Positions 16,336-25,660 are shown, counted from the first letter of the stretch. The stretch is 64,000 bases of DNA from Candidatus Woesearchaeota archaeon (GCA_018646625.1 JABGUJ010000003.1:206355-270354); one strand, 5' to 3'. The notes: generated by a model from the letters alone, not told the origin. Translations and numbers: made by a program.

Positions 16336-16859
16336 TTATACAATCCCCATAAATGATCATCAGAATTTCTCAATCTTTCTCGATACACAAAACCCAATCG
16401 TTCACAAAAATCAATTGAAACAGAATTTCTAGCAGGTTCAAGCAACACACCAACGTACATCACATTCTCAGCCATATCTGAAAATAAACGAGACATCATC
16501 TCATTACCCGCACCCCTACCAACATCAGAAGGCAAAACCGCAATCTGATCACCAAAAACATGTTCACCGTCTATTTCAGAAACTCTGGCAGTCAAAGTAT
16601 CTTCATGATCTAACCTACCGCTAGAAACCAAACCTTGCAAAGTATAAACATCATAACACATTAGAAAACCTACAATTTTAGAATCGTCAACTGCAACATA
16701 AAAATGATTAGAAACTTCCACCCTATGAGCATATTCTTCTGTTTCCAGACCATAAACTAAAAAACCAGAATCTTGTGGAGCATCATAATCGAGCTTTACC
16801 GCTTCCGCCACACCACAAATACCATCTAAATCATCCAGAGTAGCTTTTCTAACTAACAT
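16323..16859 (-). CDS. GNAT-family N-acetyltransferase
   Basis: 178 aa from ATG 16859, chosen because GGGGAGGT sits 3-4 nt upstream; an ATG 21 nt earlier lacks this signal. The GNAT fold is visible: MLVRKATLDDLDGICGVAEA at the start, strand HFYVAVDDSKIVGFLMCYD, the acetyl-CoA loop QIAVLPSDVGRGAGNEMM (about 115-132), and SIDFCERLGFVYRERLR near the end. The acceptor is unknown. The downstream gene is an AlaE-like membrane protein. Confidence 0.85.
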   Translation of the reverse strand: MLVRKATLDDLDGICGVAEAVKLDYDAPQDSGFLVYGLETEEYAHRVEVSNHFYVAVDDSKIVGFLMCYDVYTLQGLVSSGRLDHEDTLTARVSEIDGEHVFGDQIAVLPSDVGRGAGNEMMSRLFSDMAENVMYVGVLLEPARNSVSIDFCERLGFVYRERLRNSDDHLWGLYKWER

Positions 16860-16974
16860 TCTACCTCCCCAAAACAACAAGAATCACCAAAAAGTAGTAA
16901 ATAAACTCGACTATTATAATTTATATAATTCTGCAGAGAAAAGCGCTAAAACCCCAAATAACAACCAACAGAAA

Positions 16975-16987
16975 CCTTTATAAATAG
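16975..16987 (+). promoter_or_regulatory. TATA box of the rpoL operon
   Basis: CCTTTATAAATAG is a near-perfect archaeal TATA box with an A/C-rich upstream element. It is followed by a leader of about 45 nt and the GGAGG Shine-Dalgarno before the ATG at 17056. Confidence 0.65.
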
Positions 16988-17055
16988 CCCAAATTTCCAA
17001 CATGCAGGGGATGTGAAAGTATTCTAGCACATATCCACTATTTGGAGGCCTTAAA

Positions 17056-17325
17056 ATGGACATAGAAATCCTAGAAGAATCCGATACTAAAATCGTAGTT
17101 AAATTCAACTCAGAAGATCATACATTTGTAAATCCTTTGAAAGAAGAATTATGGAATGATAGCCACATAAAAGTTTCAGCATACAGAACTGGACATTCAC
17201 TAACTGACAAACCAGAATTAACTGTAGAAACTGATGGCAAAGAATCTCCTAGAGATGCATTGCAAAGCGCAGTTAAAAGATTAAAGAAGGACTTTGGAAA
17301 CTTCAAAAAAGCCTTCGAAAAATAA
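17056..17325 (+). CDS. rpo11: DNA-directed RNA polymerase subunit Rpo11 (RpoL)
   Basis: 89 aa, the usual length. The alpha-like dimerisation fold is evident from MDIEILEESDTKIVVKFNSEDHTFVNPLKEEL, which contains the signature EDHTFVNPL, then SAYRTGHSLTDKPELTVETDG and a C-terminal amphipathic helix. Rpo11 pairs with Rpo3 in the assembly platform of archaeal RNA polymerase. It is the first gene of an operon with the AMMECR1 and uppS genes, 2 nt apart from the next. Confidence 0.95.
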   Translation: MDIEILEESDTKIVVKFNSEDHTFVNPLKEELWNDSHIKVSAYRTGHSLTDKPELTVETDGKESPRDALQSAVKRLKKDFGNFKKAFEK

Positions 17326-17327
17326 AA

Positions 17328-17909
17328 ATGCTTTCTTTGGAGCAAGGAACAAAATTAGTAAACCTTGCCAAGATTTCTATCGCATCTTACTTTACAGGCG
17401 AAGCTCCAAACTTAGATGAATACAAAAAAGAATTCTCAGAAGAACAAGGCGTATTTGTAACACTGACGATAAACAAAGAACTCAGAGGTTGCATTGGTTT
17501 TCCAGAAAGTCCATTTCCTCTGTACAAAGGAGTATTCAACGCAGCAAAAGCAGCAGCATTTGAAGATCCAAGATTTCCTTCATTAAGTGAAGAAGAGTGG
17601 CCATCAGTGGCAGTAGAGATTTCAATATTAACAGTACCAAAAAAGATCGATGTAAACACACCAGAAGATTATCTAAATGAAATCAAAGTAGGAAGAGATG
17701 GATTAATAGTAAGAAACAATTCAACATCAGGACTACTTTTACCTCAAGTACCTCTTGAATACGAGTGGACCGAATTAGAGTTTCTACAGCACACATGTGT
17801 CAAAGCAGGACTAGAAATGAATGCATGGAAGGATCTGGATAATAAAGTATATAAATTTCAAGCTCAAGTTTTCACTGAAGTAAACAATACAGTAGAAGAG
17901 AAGATATGA
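17328..17909 (+). CDS. AMMECR1-domain protein
   Basis: 193 aa. The AMMECR1 hallmark LRGCIGFPES lies near residue 52, preceded by GVFVTLTINK and followed by AAFEDPRFPSLSEEEW, VEISILT, VGRDGLIVRNNSTSGLLLPQVP and a C-terminal FLQHTCVKAGL. The biochemical role of this widespread archaeal and eukaryotic family is not established; the conserved Cys and Gly suggest a catalytic or binding site. The gene overlaps the start of uppS by 4 nt (ATGA), so translation is coupled. Confidence 0.9.
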   Translation: MLSLEQGTKLVNLAKISIASYFTGEAPNLDEYKKEFSEEQGVFVTLTINKELRGCIGFPESPFPLYKGVFNAAKAAAFEDPRFPSLSEEEWPSVAVEISILTVPKKIDVNTPEDYLNEIKVGRDGLIVRNNSTSGLLLPQVPLEYEWTELEFLQHTCVKAGLEMNAWKDLDNKVYKFQAQVFTEVNNTVEEKI

Positions 17910-18613
17910 AAATGGACGGAATCCTCACACATTTAGGCATAATCATGGACGGTAACAGAAGATTTGCTAGAAGATTAATGATGAAACCATGGAAAGGCCA
18001 TGAATGGGGCGCCCAAAAACTTCTAAAAATATTTGAATGGTGTAAAGAACTTGAAATTGAAGAATTAACCCTATACACATTCTCAATACAGAATTTTAAC
18101 AGACCAAAAGAAGAATTCGATATGTTAATGAACATTTTCAGAGATAACTTTGATAAAATAAAAGAAGAAGAACACATAGTAAATCAAAATAAAATAAAAA
18201 TAAAATTCATAGGACGATTACATTTATTCCCAGAAGACATACAACAAAAAGCTAAAGACATTGAAGAACTTACTAAAGATTATAGCGATTACACAGTAAA
18301 TTTCGCATTTGGTTATGGCGGAAGAGAAGAAATCATAGATGCAACCAAGAAAATTGCCGAATTAGTAAAAGAAAACAAGATACAACCAAGCGAAATAACA
18401 GAAGAACTAATCAAAGAAAATCTTTACATGGCTGACGAGCCAGACTTAATAATAAGAACAGGCGGAGACAGACGAACATCAAATTTCTTAATATTCCAGA
18501 GCTCATACTCTGAATGGCTATTCTTAGAAAAAAAGTTCCCAGAACTTAAAAAAGAAGACATCGTTAAATGCAAACTTGATTTTGAAAAACGAGAACGACG
18601 TTTTGGAAAATAA
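17906..18613 (+). CDS. uppS: Cis-prenyltransferase (polyprenyl diphosphate synthase, UppS)
   Basis: 235 aa. The enzyme condenses isopentenyl diphosphate in cis onto an allylic diphosphate to make the lipid carrier for glycan assembly. Region I HLGIIMDGNRRFA includes catalytic Asp15; ELTLYTFSIQNFNRPKEE is region III; IIRTGGDRRTSNFLIFQSSY and SEW make the C-terminal pyrophosphate-binding region. The usual Ser after RT is Gly and the usual Glu is Asp (RTGGDRR for RTSGExR), a mild variation. Translation is coupled to the AMMECR1 gene. Confidence 0.92.
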   Translation: MKMDGILTHLGIIMDGNRRFARRLMMKPWKGHEWGAQKLLKIFEWCKELEIEELTLYTFSIQNFNRPKEEFDMLMNIFRDNFDKIKEEEHIVNQNKIKIKFIGRLHLFPEDIQQKAKDIEELTKDYSDYTVNFAFGYGGREEIIDATKKIAELVKENKIQPSEITEELIKENLYMADEPDLIIRTGGDRRTSNFLIFQSSYSEWLFLEKKFPELKKEDIVKCKLDFEKRERRFGK

Positions 18614-18626
18614 AAAAAGAAAAAAA

Positions 18627-19766
18627 TTAGATTTCAAACTCAATTTGCTCAAACTCACCATTTCTTACTGAGTTTATAACAGGCACCCTAACCGCAATTC
18701 CATTCTGATCAAACTTCATCGACCCAGAGATTGCAGGATAGTTATCAACAGAGTACAAACCCCTCACAATAGCTTCAGAACTAACACCATTCTTCCGCAT
18801 CACATCTGCAACCAAATGAACATTGTCATAACCAAGCACAGCATAAAGCACGTTAGGAGGTTCTTCGCCGAATCGTTCAACATACTTGTCTACAAATTCA
18901 TTAAGCTCAAAGTTATCATCACGATAAGCAAGCTCATAACTAAAATATGTCCCCTCCATAGCATCACCAGCATTATCCAAAGTCTCCTTCACCGCAAATG
19001 TTGATGCACCTAGAAACTGAACATCATAACCCATCTCTCTTGCCTGCTTAACAATCTCCCCATCAAGCGCCAAAGGAACAGCATAGATTGCATCAGGCTC
19101 ATAAGACATCATCTTCAAGATCTCCGTTCTAAAGTCAGACGATTCATAATTATGAGTTACAACAACTAGAACCTCACCACCCAAAGCTTCAAAATCTCTT
19201 GAAAAAGTCTCTGCTAAAGTCTGGCCCCATTCATCAATGTCATAAAACACTGCAACCTTCCTAGCGCTTAAATTTTTGTAAGCAAAATTAGCCATCAAAG
19301 ATGCCGAACCTTCAACCGAATATCCAGTTGCAAAAATAAACTCACCAGCATCAGCAATATCATCAGTAACATCCAAAGTCCCAATCAATGGAACTCCATT
19401 CTTCTGAGCAACAGGAATAGCAGGCATTATTGAAGTAGCGCACACAGGCCCGATCACAACTGGTACTCTATCCACCTCAACTAATTTGGAAACAGCAGTT
19501 ACTCCTGCTTTTGGCAAACATTGACCATCTTCAAAGATAACATTCAATTGTACCCCGCTTATTCCACCTTCAGCATTAATTTCATCCAAAGCCATCAAAG
19601 CACCCTTCTGCATTTCAATTCCCGCAGATGCAAAAAAATCTGTAAATGGCGCAACAAAACCAATTTCTACAACATCCATTCTATCAACGACCTTACCAGT
19701 GATAACATCATTACCACAACCAACTAACAATACAGCTATCGCTAACACAATAATCAATTTATTCAT
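18627..19766 (-). CDS. Substrate-binding lipoprotein, branched-chain amino acid type (pair 1)
   Basis: 379 aa from ATG 19766, chosen for its GGAGGT 8 nt upstream; an in-frame start 30 nt earlier has no such signal. A lipobox (LLVGC, Cys about 17) is followed by ITGKVV, a motif shared by other lipoproteins here. The mature part is a two-lobe type I binding fold (LivJ / Peripla_BP_6): VEIGFVAPFTDFFASAGIEMQKGALMALDEINAEGG, VPVVIGPVCATSIMPAIPVAQKNGVPLIG, and a second lobe with VAVFYDIDEWGQTLAETF. No permease or ATPase gene adjoins it. It is divergent from a TrmB gene with an inverted repeat between. Confidence 0.88.
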   Translation of the reverse strand: MNKLIIVLAIAVLLVGCGNDVITGKVVDRMDVVEIGFVAPFTDFFASAGIEMQKGALMALDEINAEGGISGVQLNVIFEDGQCLPKAGVTAVSKLVEVDRVPVVIGPVCATSIMPAIPVAQKNGVPLIGTLDVTDDIADAGEFIFATGYSVEGSASLMANFAYKNLSARKVAVFYDIDEWGQTLAETFSRDFEALGGEVLVVVTHNYESSDFRTEILKMMSYEPDAIYAVPLALDGEIVKQAREMGYDVQFLGASTFAVKETLDNAGDAMEGTYFSYELAYRDDNFELNEFVDKYVERFGEEPPNVLYAVLGYDNVHLVADVMRKNGVSSEAIVRGLYSVDNYPAISGSMKFDQNGIAVRVPVINSVRNGEFEQIEFEI

Positions 19767-19820
19767 TTTAACATACCTCCACCTACACCCAAACACCTAC
19801 TAGACAGAAACCAAAAAGAG

Positions 19821-19873
19821 TATATAAATAGTTGGTGTCTTTTATTAGACACCAATAGAAAGAAATATAAAAC
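19821..19873. promoter_or_regulatory. Divergent promoters and operator of TrmB pair 1
   Basis: The minus TATA (TATTTATATA, 19830-19821) serves the lipoprotein and the plus TATA (AAATATAAAAC, 19863-19873) the TrmB gene. Between them is a perfect 9-bp inverted repeat TTGGTGTCT (19832-19840) / AGACACCAA (19847-19855), 6-nt spacer, touching the minus TATA. It is a strong candidate for the TrmB binding site. Confidence 0.7.
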
Positions 19874-19892
19874 AAAAGAGCAATAAAAAACT

Positions 19893-20642
19893 ATGAACAA
19901 AGAATTTCTTAAAGAAGCGGGCCTAAACGACAGAGAGATTGAGATCTACCTAGCACTTCTAAGACTAGGTTTAGTACTAGTCTCAACCTTAAGCAAAGAA
20001 ACAGGATTACACAGATCCAACATTTACGACACTTTAGAAAAACTTCAAGACAAAGGATTAGTCAGCCACATTGTAAAAAATAACATAAAATACTACAAAG
20101 CAACTTCACCGGAAAGACTACTTGATTACATAGACGAAAGAAAAGAAAACATAAAAAAAATTCTTCCAGAACTAATCAACCTAACAAAACTTCCGAGAGA
20201 AGAAACCAAAGTTGAGGTATTCAAAGGAATAGAAGGAATAAAAACAGTCTTAAAACAAATAATAAAAGACAGAAAAACATACCACATAACAGGAGAAAGC
20301 GAAAAATTCTTTGACCTATTAGGACCATACGCAACTCAATGGCTAAAAAAAGCAGAGGAACTGAAAATAAAAGGAAAGCTTGTCTTCATAGAAGGTATGA
20401 AATTTGGTCTAACTAAATACGAAACATGCAAAATCTTGCCAGAAGAGTGTTTTTCATCAATAGAAACTTGGATTTGGGATACAAAAACAGGTTACTTTGT
20501 TATGAGTCCGCCTTACTTCGTAATACTCGTCGACAACAAAGACATTGCAGACTCAAACATCTCACAATTTAATTTTCTTTGGAAACTAGGTAGAAAACCA
20601 ACACCAAAAGAAGAAAAAGAAGCAAAAGCACGAATGCTCTAA
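19893..20642 (+). CDS. TrmB-family transcription regulator (pair 1)
   Basis: 249 aa. The N-terminal TrmB winged helix is typical: LKEAGLNDREIEIYLALLRLG, TLSKETGLHRSNIYDTLEKLQDKGLVSH, NIKYYKATSPERLLDYI. A linking helix and a C-terminal effector-like domain with alternating strands follow (KTYHITGESEKFF, KGKLVFIEG, YFVMSPPYFVILVDNKDIAD). TrmB proteins usually bind sugars or other ligands and control transporter genes. It probably regulates the divergent lipoprotein. ATG 19893 lies about 22 nt after a TATA element, so the message is nearly leaderless. It ends tail-to-tail with the next minus-strand gene. Confidence 0.9.
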   Translation: MNKEFLKEAGLNDREIEIYLALLRLGLVLVSTLSKETGLHRSNIYDTLEKLQDKGLVSHIVKNNIKYYKATSPERLLDYIDERKENIKKILPELINLTKLPREETKVEVFKGIEGIKTVLKQIIKDRKTYHITGESEKFFDLLGPYATQWLKKAEELKIKGKLVFIEGMKFGLTKYETCKILPEECFSSIETWIWDTKTGYFVMSPPYFVILVDNKDIADSNISQFNFLWKLGRKPTPKEEKEAKARML

Positions 20643-21124
20643 TTGTCTTTTTGCTTAAACAAACCAGTTTTCCAACCAATAAATGTATGCACAACTCTCT
20701 CTACAGCAATGGAAGCAACCCAAGCCAACTGATTTGCAACAGCAGCATTTAAATCATGATTCATAAGAACATAGTGCAACGGACCTTGCATAGAATAATA
20801 TAAAACATTAGCAGGTAACTCAGAAGTATACAAATGCATCAATTCTTTACGCAATTTCTTCCTACCGACAGAGCCTGAATAACTTTGATGATTCCCCTGA
20901 TAATACAAAGCACCCTGTAAACCTAAATAAGCAACATAGTCTACAGCTGCCGCCCCTATTGCGATTGTCTCAGCATCACAACCCAAATTGTCCATACAAT
21001 AAGAAGCAGACGACGCAACCAACAACGCAGGCAGACCAGATGCAACGGCATTAGCATTAACACTAACAACTTTATTGTTCTTATACAAAGAAACAACTTT
21101 GTTAACAACATCAGAAATCGACAT
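20639..21124 (-). CDS. Small multi-pass membrane protein, unknown (161 aa)
   Basis: The start is taken as ATG 21124, which has a GGTG Shine-Dalgarno 7 nt upstream; the longer frame begins at a TTG within that signal. About three to four weakly hydrophobic segments are rich in Ala, Val and Tyr (ALLVASSASYCMDNLG, IGAAAVDYVAYLGLQGALYY, LAWVASIAVERVVHTFIGW). It resembles in texture the AlaE-like protein at 15760-16335 but I cannot align them with confidence. It lies 30 nt after the next lipoprotein gene in the same direction. Confidence 0.55.
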   Translation of the reverse strand: MSISDVVNKVVSLYKNNKVVSVNANAVASGLPALLVASSASYCMDNLGCDAETIAIGAAAVDYVAYLGLQGALYYQGNHQSYSGSVGRKKLRKELMHLYTSELPANVLYYSMQGPLHYVLMNHDLNAAVANQLAWVASIAVERVVHTFIGWKTGLFKQKDN

Positions 21125-21154
21125 ATTTCTCACCAAAAAAGAAAAAGAAAAAAA

Positions 21155-22291
21155 TTAGGAAAGTTTAACAAACTCTCCTTCAACATTCTGGTACATAACT
21201 TCGTTGATGCTTCTAACGATTCCATCATCATCCATGCTCAAAGTTCCAGTCAAACCTTTCAATGCAACACTATGCATTCCAGCTTTTAACTCATCACCTT
21301 TAGCAACACCAGCTTCATCAATAGATTCTGCTAAAAACATCATCGAATCATAACCAGTTGCAGTAAACAATACAGCTTCAGGATCTTCACCATACTTCAC
21401 TCTAAACTCAGTCAAGAACTGTTGTGATTCTAAATCATCACCAGTCTCCCAAAAAGTAAAGTACAACCCGTCATCTGCACCTTGTGCATTCTCAACAAAG
21501 TTTAAACTTGTTGCAGTATCAATTGTAAGGAAAGTTCCTTCAATGCCCATTTCCTTTGCTTGCTTCAACAACAAACCAACCTCATCATAACCCATCACTA
21601 AAAACGTGTCCACTCCAGTTCTTTGGGCTTTGATAAGCATTGATCTAAAGTCAGACTGCTCAGGTTCATAAACATCTTCAATTACAACCTCACCGCCTAC
21701 TGATTCAAACTTTTCTTTGAAAGTTTCTTTTGTTAGAACCATAAATCCAGAGTTTTGATACAATACAGCCACTTCCTTTTTCTCCAATTCATCAAAAGTA
21801 AAGTCAGCTAAACTGTAACCTACTCCTTCATCATAAATTCCAATTCCAAAAGCGAACTCCCCTGCATCTGCAATCTCTTCACTTGAATCTAATCCGTTAA
21901 TAACCGCAACTTTGTCAGCATCAGCCATGGGAGCTAAAGCAAACAATGAGTCATAACCACTCACAATAAAAGCATCAACACCGTCAACATCTTTCATTTT
22001 CTTATAAGCAGTCACAGCTTTTGTTGCTTCGTGTCTATCATCGTAATGTACAAGCTCAACTTTCTTGCCATCAATTCCACCTTGAGCATTAAGTTTTTCA
22101 ACCGCCAACTCAACTCCTCTAAAGTTTGCAATTCCTAATGATGCTTCAGAACTGGTCAATGCACCAATCCAACCGATCTTAACAACTTCTTGTGTAGGTT
22201 CAACTACAACTTCTCCAGTTATACCTGAGTTGCCACAACCTACAAGTCCTAAGATCAAGATTATAGCTACCGCTAAGTTCAATAATTTCAT
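21155..22291 (-). CDS. Substrate-binding lipoprotein, branched-chain amino acid type (pair 2)
   Basis: 378 aa. The lipobox LVGC is followed by ITGEVV. The mature domain has the LivJ-type fold: VKIGWIGALTSSEASLGIANFRGVELAVEKLNAQGGIDGKKVELVHYDD, then KMKDVDGVDAFIVSGYDSLFALAPMADADKV, then the second lobe VAVLYQNSGFMVLTKETF. A GAGGTGG Shine-Dalgarno precedes the start. Pair 1's lipoprotein is clearly a paralogue. There is no transporter gene next to it; either a permease is encoded elsewhere or the protein works as a sensor or scavenger. Confidence 0.88.
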   Translation of the reverse strand: MKLLNLAVAIILILGLVGCGNSGITGEVVVEPTQEVVKIGWIGALTSSEASLGIANFRGVELAVEKLNAQGGIDGKKVELVHYDDRHEATKAVTAYKKMKDVDGVDAFIVSGYDSLFALAPMADADKVAVINGLDSSEEIADAGEFAFGIGIYDEGVGYSLADFTFDELEKKEVAVLYQNSGFMVLTKETFKEKFESVGGEVVIEDVYEPEQSDFRSMLIKAQRTGVDTFLVMGYDEVGLLLKQAKEMGIEGTFLTIDTATSLNFVENAQGADDGLYFTFWETGDDLESQQFLTEFRVKYGEDPEAVLFTATGYDSMMFLAESIDEAGVAKGDELKAGMHSVALKGLTGTLSMDDDGIVRSINEVMYQNVEGEFVKLS

Positions 22292-22355
22292 CTTAAACCA
22301 CCTCAGAGATGATCTTCGCCACCTCTTTTGTTGTTACTACTTAGCGTTGACAAAG

Positions 22356-22409
22356 TATATAAAACTATGTCGTCAGTTTTACGACGTTTAAACACAAACT
22401 ATAAATAGA
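22356..22409. promoter_or_regulatory. Divergent promoters and candidate operator of TrmB pair 2
   Basis: The minus TATA is at 22363-22356 (TTTATATA) and the plus TATA at 22397-22409 (AACTATAAATAGA). Between them lies the inverted repeat GTCGT (22369-22373) / ACGAC (22381-22385) with a 7-nt spacer, different from the repeats of the other two TrmB pairs. Confidence 0.55.
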
Positions 22410-22429
22410 AGCGCCCTAACTAGAATATA

Positions 22430-23203
22430 ATGGATTTACTAACCCCTCTTAAGGACATAGGCCTCACAGATAATGAGATCAAAGTCTACCTAACTCTGTT
22501 AAAAATAGGTACAAGCACCGCTTCAAGCATATCAGAACGATCAGGAATGTATCGCCCCTATGTTTACGACACACTAGAAAAACTTCAAGAAAAAAGTTTA
22601 GTTAGCTACGTCCACAAGAATAACAAGAAATTCTTCAGTGCAACCCATCCCGATAGATTGCTTGAACTTCAACAAATAAAAGAAGAAAGTATCTCCAACA
22701 TTCTACCAGAACTTGTTTCATTTACTAAGCTACCAAGAGAAGAAACAAAAGTAGAACTATACAAAGGAAAAGAAGTAATCAAAATTCAATTCAGAGAAGC
22801 CTTAAAATGCTTAAAGGAAGGAGGAGACAGTTTCATAATAGGCGCAGAAGAAAAAAACTATGAGAAGCGTGACCCAATCGCATTTGAAAAATACTTCAAC
22901 GATCTAAAAAGATATGGATTCAAAGAAAAAGCGATAGTAGAAGAAGGAACAACATACCTACCAGGACCAACAGAAACAACAGAGTACCGTTTTGTTGCCA
23001 AAGAATTCTTCAACCCAAATCCAACATCCATACTAAACGACAAAGTAATAATGATTATATGGGGAACTCCAGACTACTTAATCATCATCCACAGTAAACA
23101 AATGGCAGATGCATACAGAAAACAATTTAAATTACTCTGGGAAATTGCTAAAACAAAAGAAGAGGTAGAGCGAGATAATGAAACCACACAACCATCTTCC
23201 TGA
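22430..23203 (+). CDS. TrmB-family transcription regulator (pair 2)
   Basis: 257 aa. The winged helix reads LKDIGLTDNEIKVYLTLLKIGTSTASSISERSG... then YVYDTLEKLQEKSLVSYVHKNNKKFFSATHPDRLLEL. The C-terminal domain is 90 residues of mixed alpha/beta (DSFIIGAEEKNYEKRDP, IIIHSKQMADAYRKQF). The ATG is 25 nt after a TATA box, so the mRNA should be leaderless. It overlaps the transglutaminase-like gene by 26 nt, a coupling not seen in the other two TrmB pairs. Confidence 0.9.
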   Translation: MDLLTPLKDIGLTDNEIKVYLTLLKIGTSTASSISERSGMYRPYVYDTLEKLQEKSLVSYVHKNNKKFFSATHPDRLLELQQIKEESISNILPELVSFTKLPREETKVELYKGKEVIKIQFREALKCLKEGGDSFIIGAEEKNYEKRDPIAFEKYFNDLKRYGFKEKAIVEEGTTYLPGPTETTEYRFVAKEFFNPNPTSILNDKVIMIIWGTPDYLIIIHSKQMADAYRKQFKLLWEIAKTKEEVERDNETTQPSS

Positions 23204-23846
23204 TGAATTTCATCATCACAAAGAAGAGAAAGAACCAATTAAATTCTGGAAGATAATCGGCGCATTATTCTTAATAATAATACTTCTAGCAATGATCATA
23301 CCTCACTACGCAGTTAAACTAGACCCAGAACCAACTCAAATACCAGAAGTAAGAGAAGTAATAAGAGACGATATTCCAATAAACAATATTTCACATTCAA
23401 TTGATAAAATAGAAGATTTTCGAAGATTTCTAACCCCGAACGATCCAATAATCAAACAAGCAGCAAATAAGATTGTTAGCAGAGGATGCGACAGCAACAA
23501 AGCATGCCAAGCAAAAGCCATATACTATTTCCTAAGAGACAAGTTCACATACGTCTCAGATCCTAGTTATGAATACATCGCAGGCGCAAAAGAAACATTA
23601 TTCACAGAATCAGGAGATTGTGATGACATGAGCGTACTTGCTGCAAACTTATACAGAGCAATAGGAATACCAACAAGATTTGTTTTCATTCCTGGCCATG
23701 TATATCTGCAAATAAAAGTGGATGACGCATTAAAGAAATACAAACAGAAAGACGGCTGGATTAATGTAGATCTAACCTGCACAAATTGTGAATTCTCAAA
23801 AGTACCTTATTCAACAATAGAAGAAGAAAAAAAAATAGTGGATTAG
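23178..23846 (+). CDS. Membrane-anchored transglutaminase-like protein
   Basis: 222 aa. A His/Glu-rich cytoplasmic N-terminus, one membrane helix (about 25-45, IIGALFLIIILLAMIIP) and an outside domain. The transglutaminase-like catalytic triad is visible: Cys in SGDCDDMSVLAANLYRAIGIPTRF (about 152), His in FIPGHVYLQI (about 175), Asp in WINVDLT (about 195). Two further cysteines (CTNC) follow. Such archaeal proteins act as proteases or acyl transferases outside the cell; the substrate is unknown. Confidence 0.82.
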   Translation: MKPHNHLPDEFHHHKEEKEPIKFWKIIGALFLIIILLAMIIPHYAVKLDPEPTQIPEVREVIRDDIPINNISHSIDKIEDFRRFLTPNDPIIKQAANKIVSRGCDSNKACQAKAIYYFLRDKFTYVSDPSYEYIAGAKETLFTESGDCDDMSVLAANLYRAIGIPTRFVFIPGHVYLQIKVDDALKKYKQKDGWINVDLTCTNCEFSKVPYSTIEEEKKIVD

Positions 23847-25660
23847 TGCTGAGCACTACCACTGACAATATCTATCATTCGCAAATAAAAACCACGAGTA
23901 TCTACAGCCATATCAGGCTGTTGACCCAAAAGTTTAAGCGCTTCAACAGTCAACTCATCTGCTCTCGCATGATCGTCTCCTTTAACAGCTTCTGCAACCT
24001 CAAAACCATACTTAGTCTTAAGATCAGTTCTAAGTTGAGGACCCAAAACAGCAGACTTCAAATGTAAAGGCGTAGGAGCCTCACCATCTGTCATTAATGC
24101 TAAAGGCACATCACACGCTTGATACTTTTTAGCAGCAGCTACCGCATCAAGAAACAAGTACGTATAAAGTTGCGCAGCACCAGACATATGTGCAGCTCGA
24201 CCATTAGATAAATGTGCCAACACAGCATCATAATTTCCAGAGTCTGCAGTAGTATTATCTGCCAACTGTTTGTTAAAATAAATCTTAATCCAAGCAGCAT
24301 TACAACCAAAAGTTGCATCATATGCATCCTTATGCGCAGACGTCACACCAAAAGCTTTAGCACCATCATCAGCAACCACTCTATCAACAAGAGAAAGGGC
24401 ATCAGCAATTCCTGCATCCAATAAAGAGAATGCATTCTGAATTGCACCTAATGAAAAGATACCATCTGCCGCAGCAAACGTCGCTTGATCAAAATAAGAA
24501 TCGAAGTATGGCTGCAATACAGCGTCAAACACATCTCCAACCTTAGCTCCAAAACCTTCATGTCCTTTTACACTATCCAATTCAGGAGAATTAGAAATGC
24601 CAGTTAAAGCCACCAACAAACCATCAAGTGCTTTCACATATGATCCTCTAACTTTGGAATTAAGATCTTCAACAGAAAAAGATGCATGATCTGCTCTATA
24701 CTTCTGATATTCAGCACCAGCCAAGGCAACATTAGACATCACATAACTTTGAGTTGCATTCATGATATTAGTATCAATCCCGGTAGCGATTGTACCCAAC
24801 AAATCAAGTTCTGCCTTCCAATCTCTTCTCATAGCAGAAGATATTGGTCTTGCTTTTTCTAATGCAGTGATCTTACCCAAAACATCTTTTTTCAAATCAA
24901 GAAGTTTTCCAAATGAATCAGTAAAATACTCCGCAGCCAACTCAGAGTTTGCACCAACTAAAGATGCCTTAAGATAATCTGCAACAGTACCAGATAAGAT
25001 TTGAATACCGTCAATAGACAAAACACCAGTAGGCATTCCTTGATCATTAAACTGATCATAATGTCGTCTCACCAACGTCATTTTACGATCTAATGCAGCC
25101 CTTCTATCAGGACCTTCAACAGTCTTACCGACAAAAACATCAACAGTTCCAAACAACAAGTCAACAGCGTTTTGATATCTCACAGAATCGTGACCAAAGT
25201 ATGCTCTTGAAAAGAGTGCCAATTGATCAGCACTAGTAACTGCATCTTCAAACTGCCCGTTCTTTCCTAAAAGATCAACTAACCCTGTTTGCATATCATA
25301 TAATCTTGTTTTATATTTTACAGAAGCCAACTCTGCCAATTCTCGTTGAGCAGAATCCAACTTTCCTAAAGCACTCGGAGTATACTTATCTTTAAACAAA
25401 GTAATCAAAGAACCAATATCAGCTTTAAGATCTATAATTTGAGCAGCATAATCTGGATCTGGACCAGCACCATCTGGACCGTCTCCACCAGTTGTATCCC
25501 CGCCAGTAGAACCAGTTGGAAGAACAGCATCATCGAGCGTATCCCCACCTGTTTGATGTTGAGCCGCAGGAGGAACAGTGTCCTGAGCTTCTTGAGCTAA
25601 TGCAGATCCTCCAAAAAGAAGTGAAGCAATTGTAACAGCACCTAACATAAATCGTTTCAT
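23843..25660 (-). CDS. Large secreted helical protein, unknown (605 aa)
   Basis: A classical signal peptide ends ALA-QE at about residue 22. A Gly/Asp/Thr/Pro-rich spacer (about 30-70) follows, then about 530 residues of predicted helix with few cysteines (only two, near 465 and 540). The helices recur with a pattern like ALDxxxxLVxxHYDQF and LxDLKxDVLGKITALEKARP, suggesting a helical-repeat solenoid. No transmembrane anchor is found at the C-terminus. The TATA box is at 25738-25746 (minus). It stands alone, convergent with the transglutaminase-like gene with a 4-nt overlap. No family recognised. Confidence 0.75.
   Translation of the reverse strand: MKRFMLGAVTIASLLFGGSALAQEAQDTVPPAAQHQTGGDTLDDAVLPTGSTGGDTTGGDGPDGAGPDPDYAAQIIDLKADIGSLITLFKDKYTPSALGKLDSAQRELAELASVKYKTRLYDMQTGLVDLLGKNGQFEDAVTSADQLALFSRAYFGHDSVRYQNAVDLLFGTVDVFVGKTVEGPDRRAALDRKMTLVRRHYDQFNDQGMPTGVLSIDGIQILSGTVADYLKASLVGANSELAAEYFTDSFGKLLDLKKDVLGKITALEKARPISSAMRRDWKAELDLLGTIATGIDTNIMNATQSYVMSNVALAGAEYQKYRADHASFSVEDLNSKVRGSYVKALDGLLVALTGISNSPELDSVKGHEGFGAKVGDVFDAVLQPYFDSYFDQATFAAADGIFSLGAIQNAFSLLDAGIADALSLVDRVVADDGAKAFGVTSAHKDAYDATFGCNAAWIKIYFNKQLADNTTADSGNYDAVLAHLSNGRAAHMSGAAQLYTYLFLDAVAAAKKYQACDVPLALMTDGEAPTPLHLKSAVLGPQLRTDLKTKYGFEVAEAVKGDDHARADELTVEALKLLGQQPDMAVDTRGFYLRMIDIVSGSAQH

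Noticed and set aside
16914-17345. Minus-strand frames opposite rpoL
   Set aside because: Shadows of the rpoL gene and its leader.
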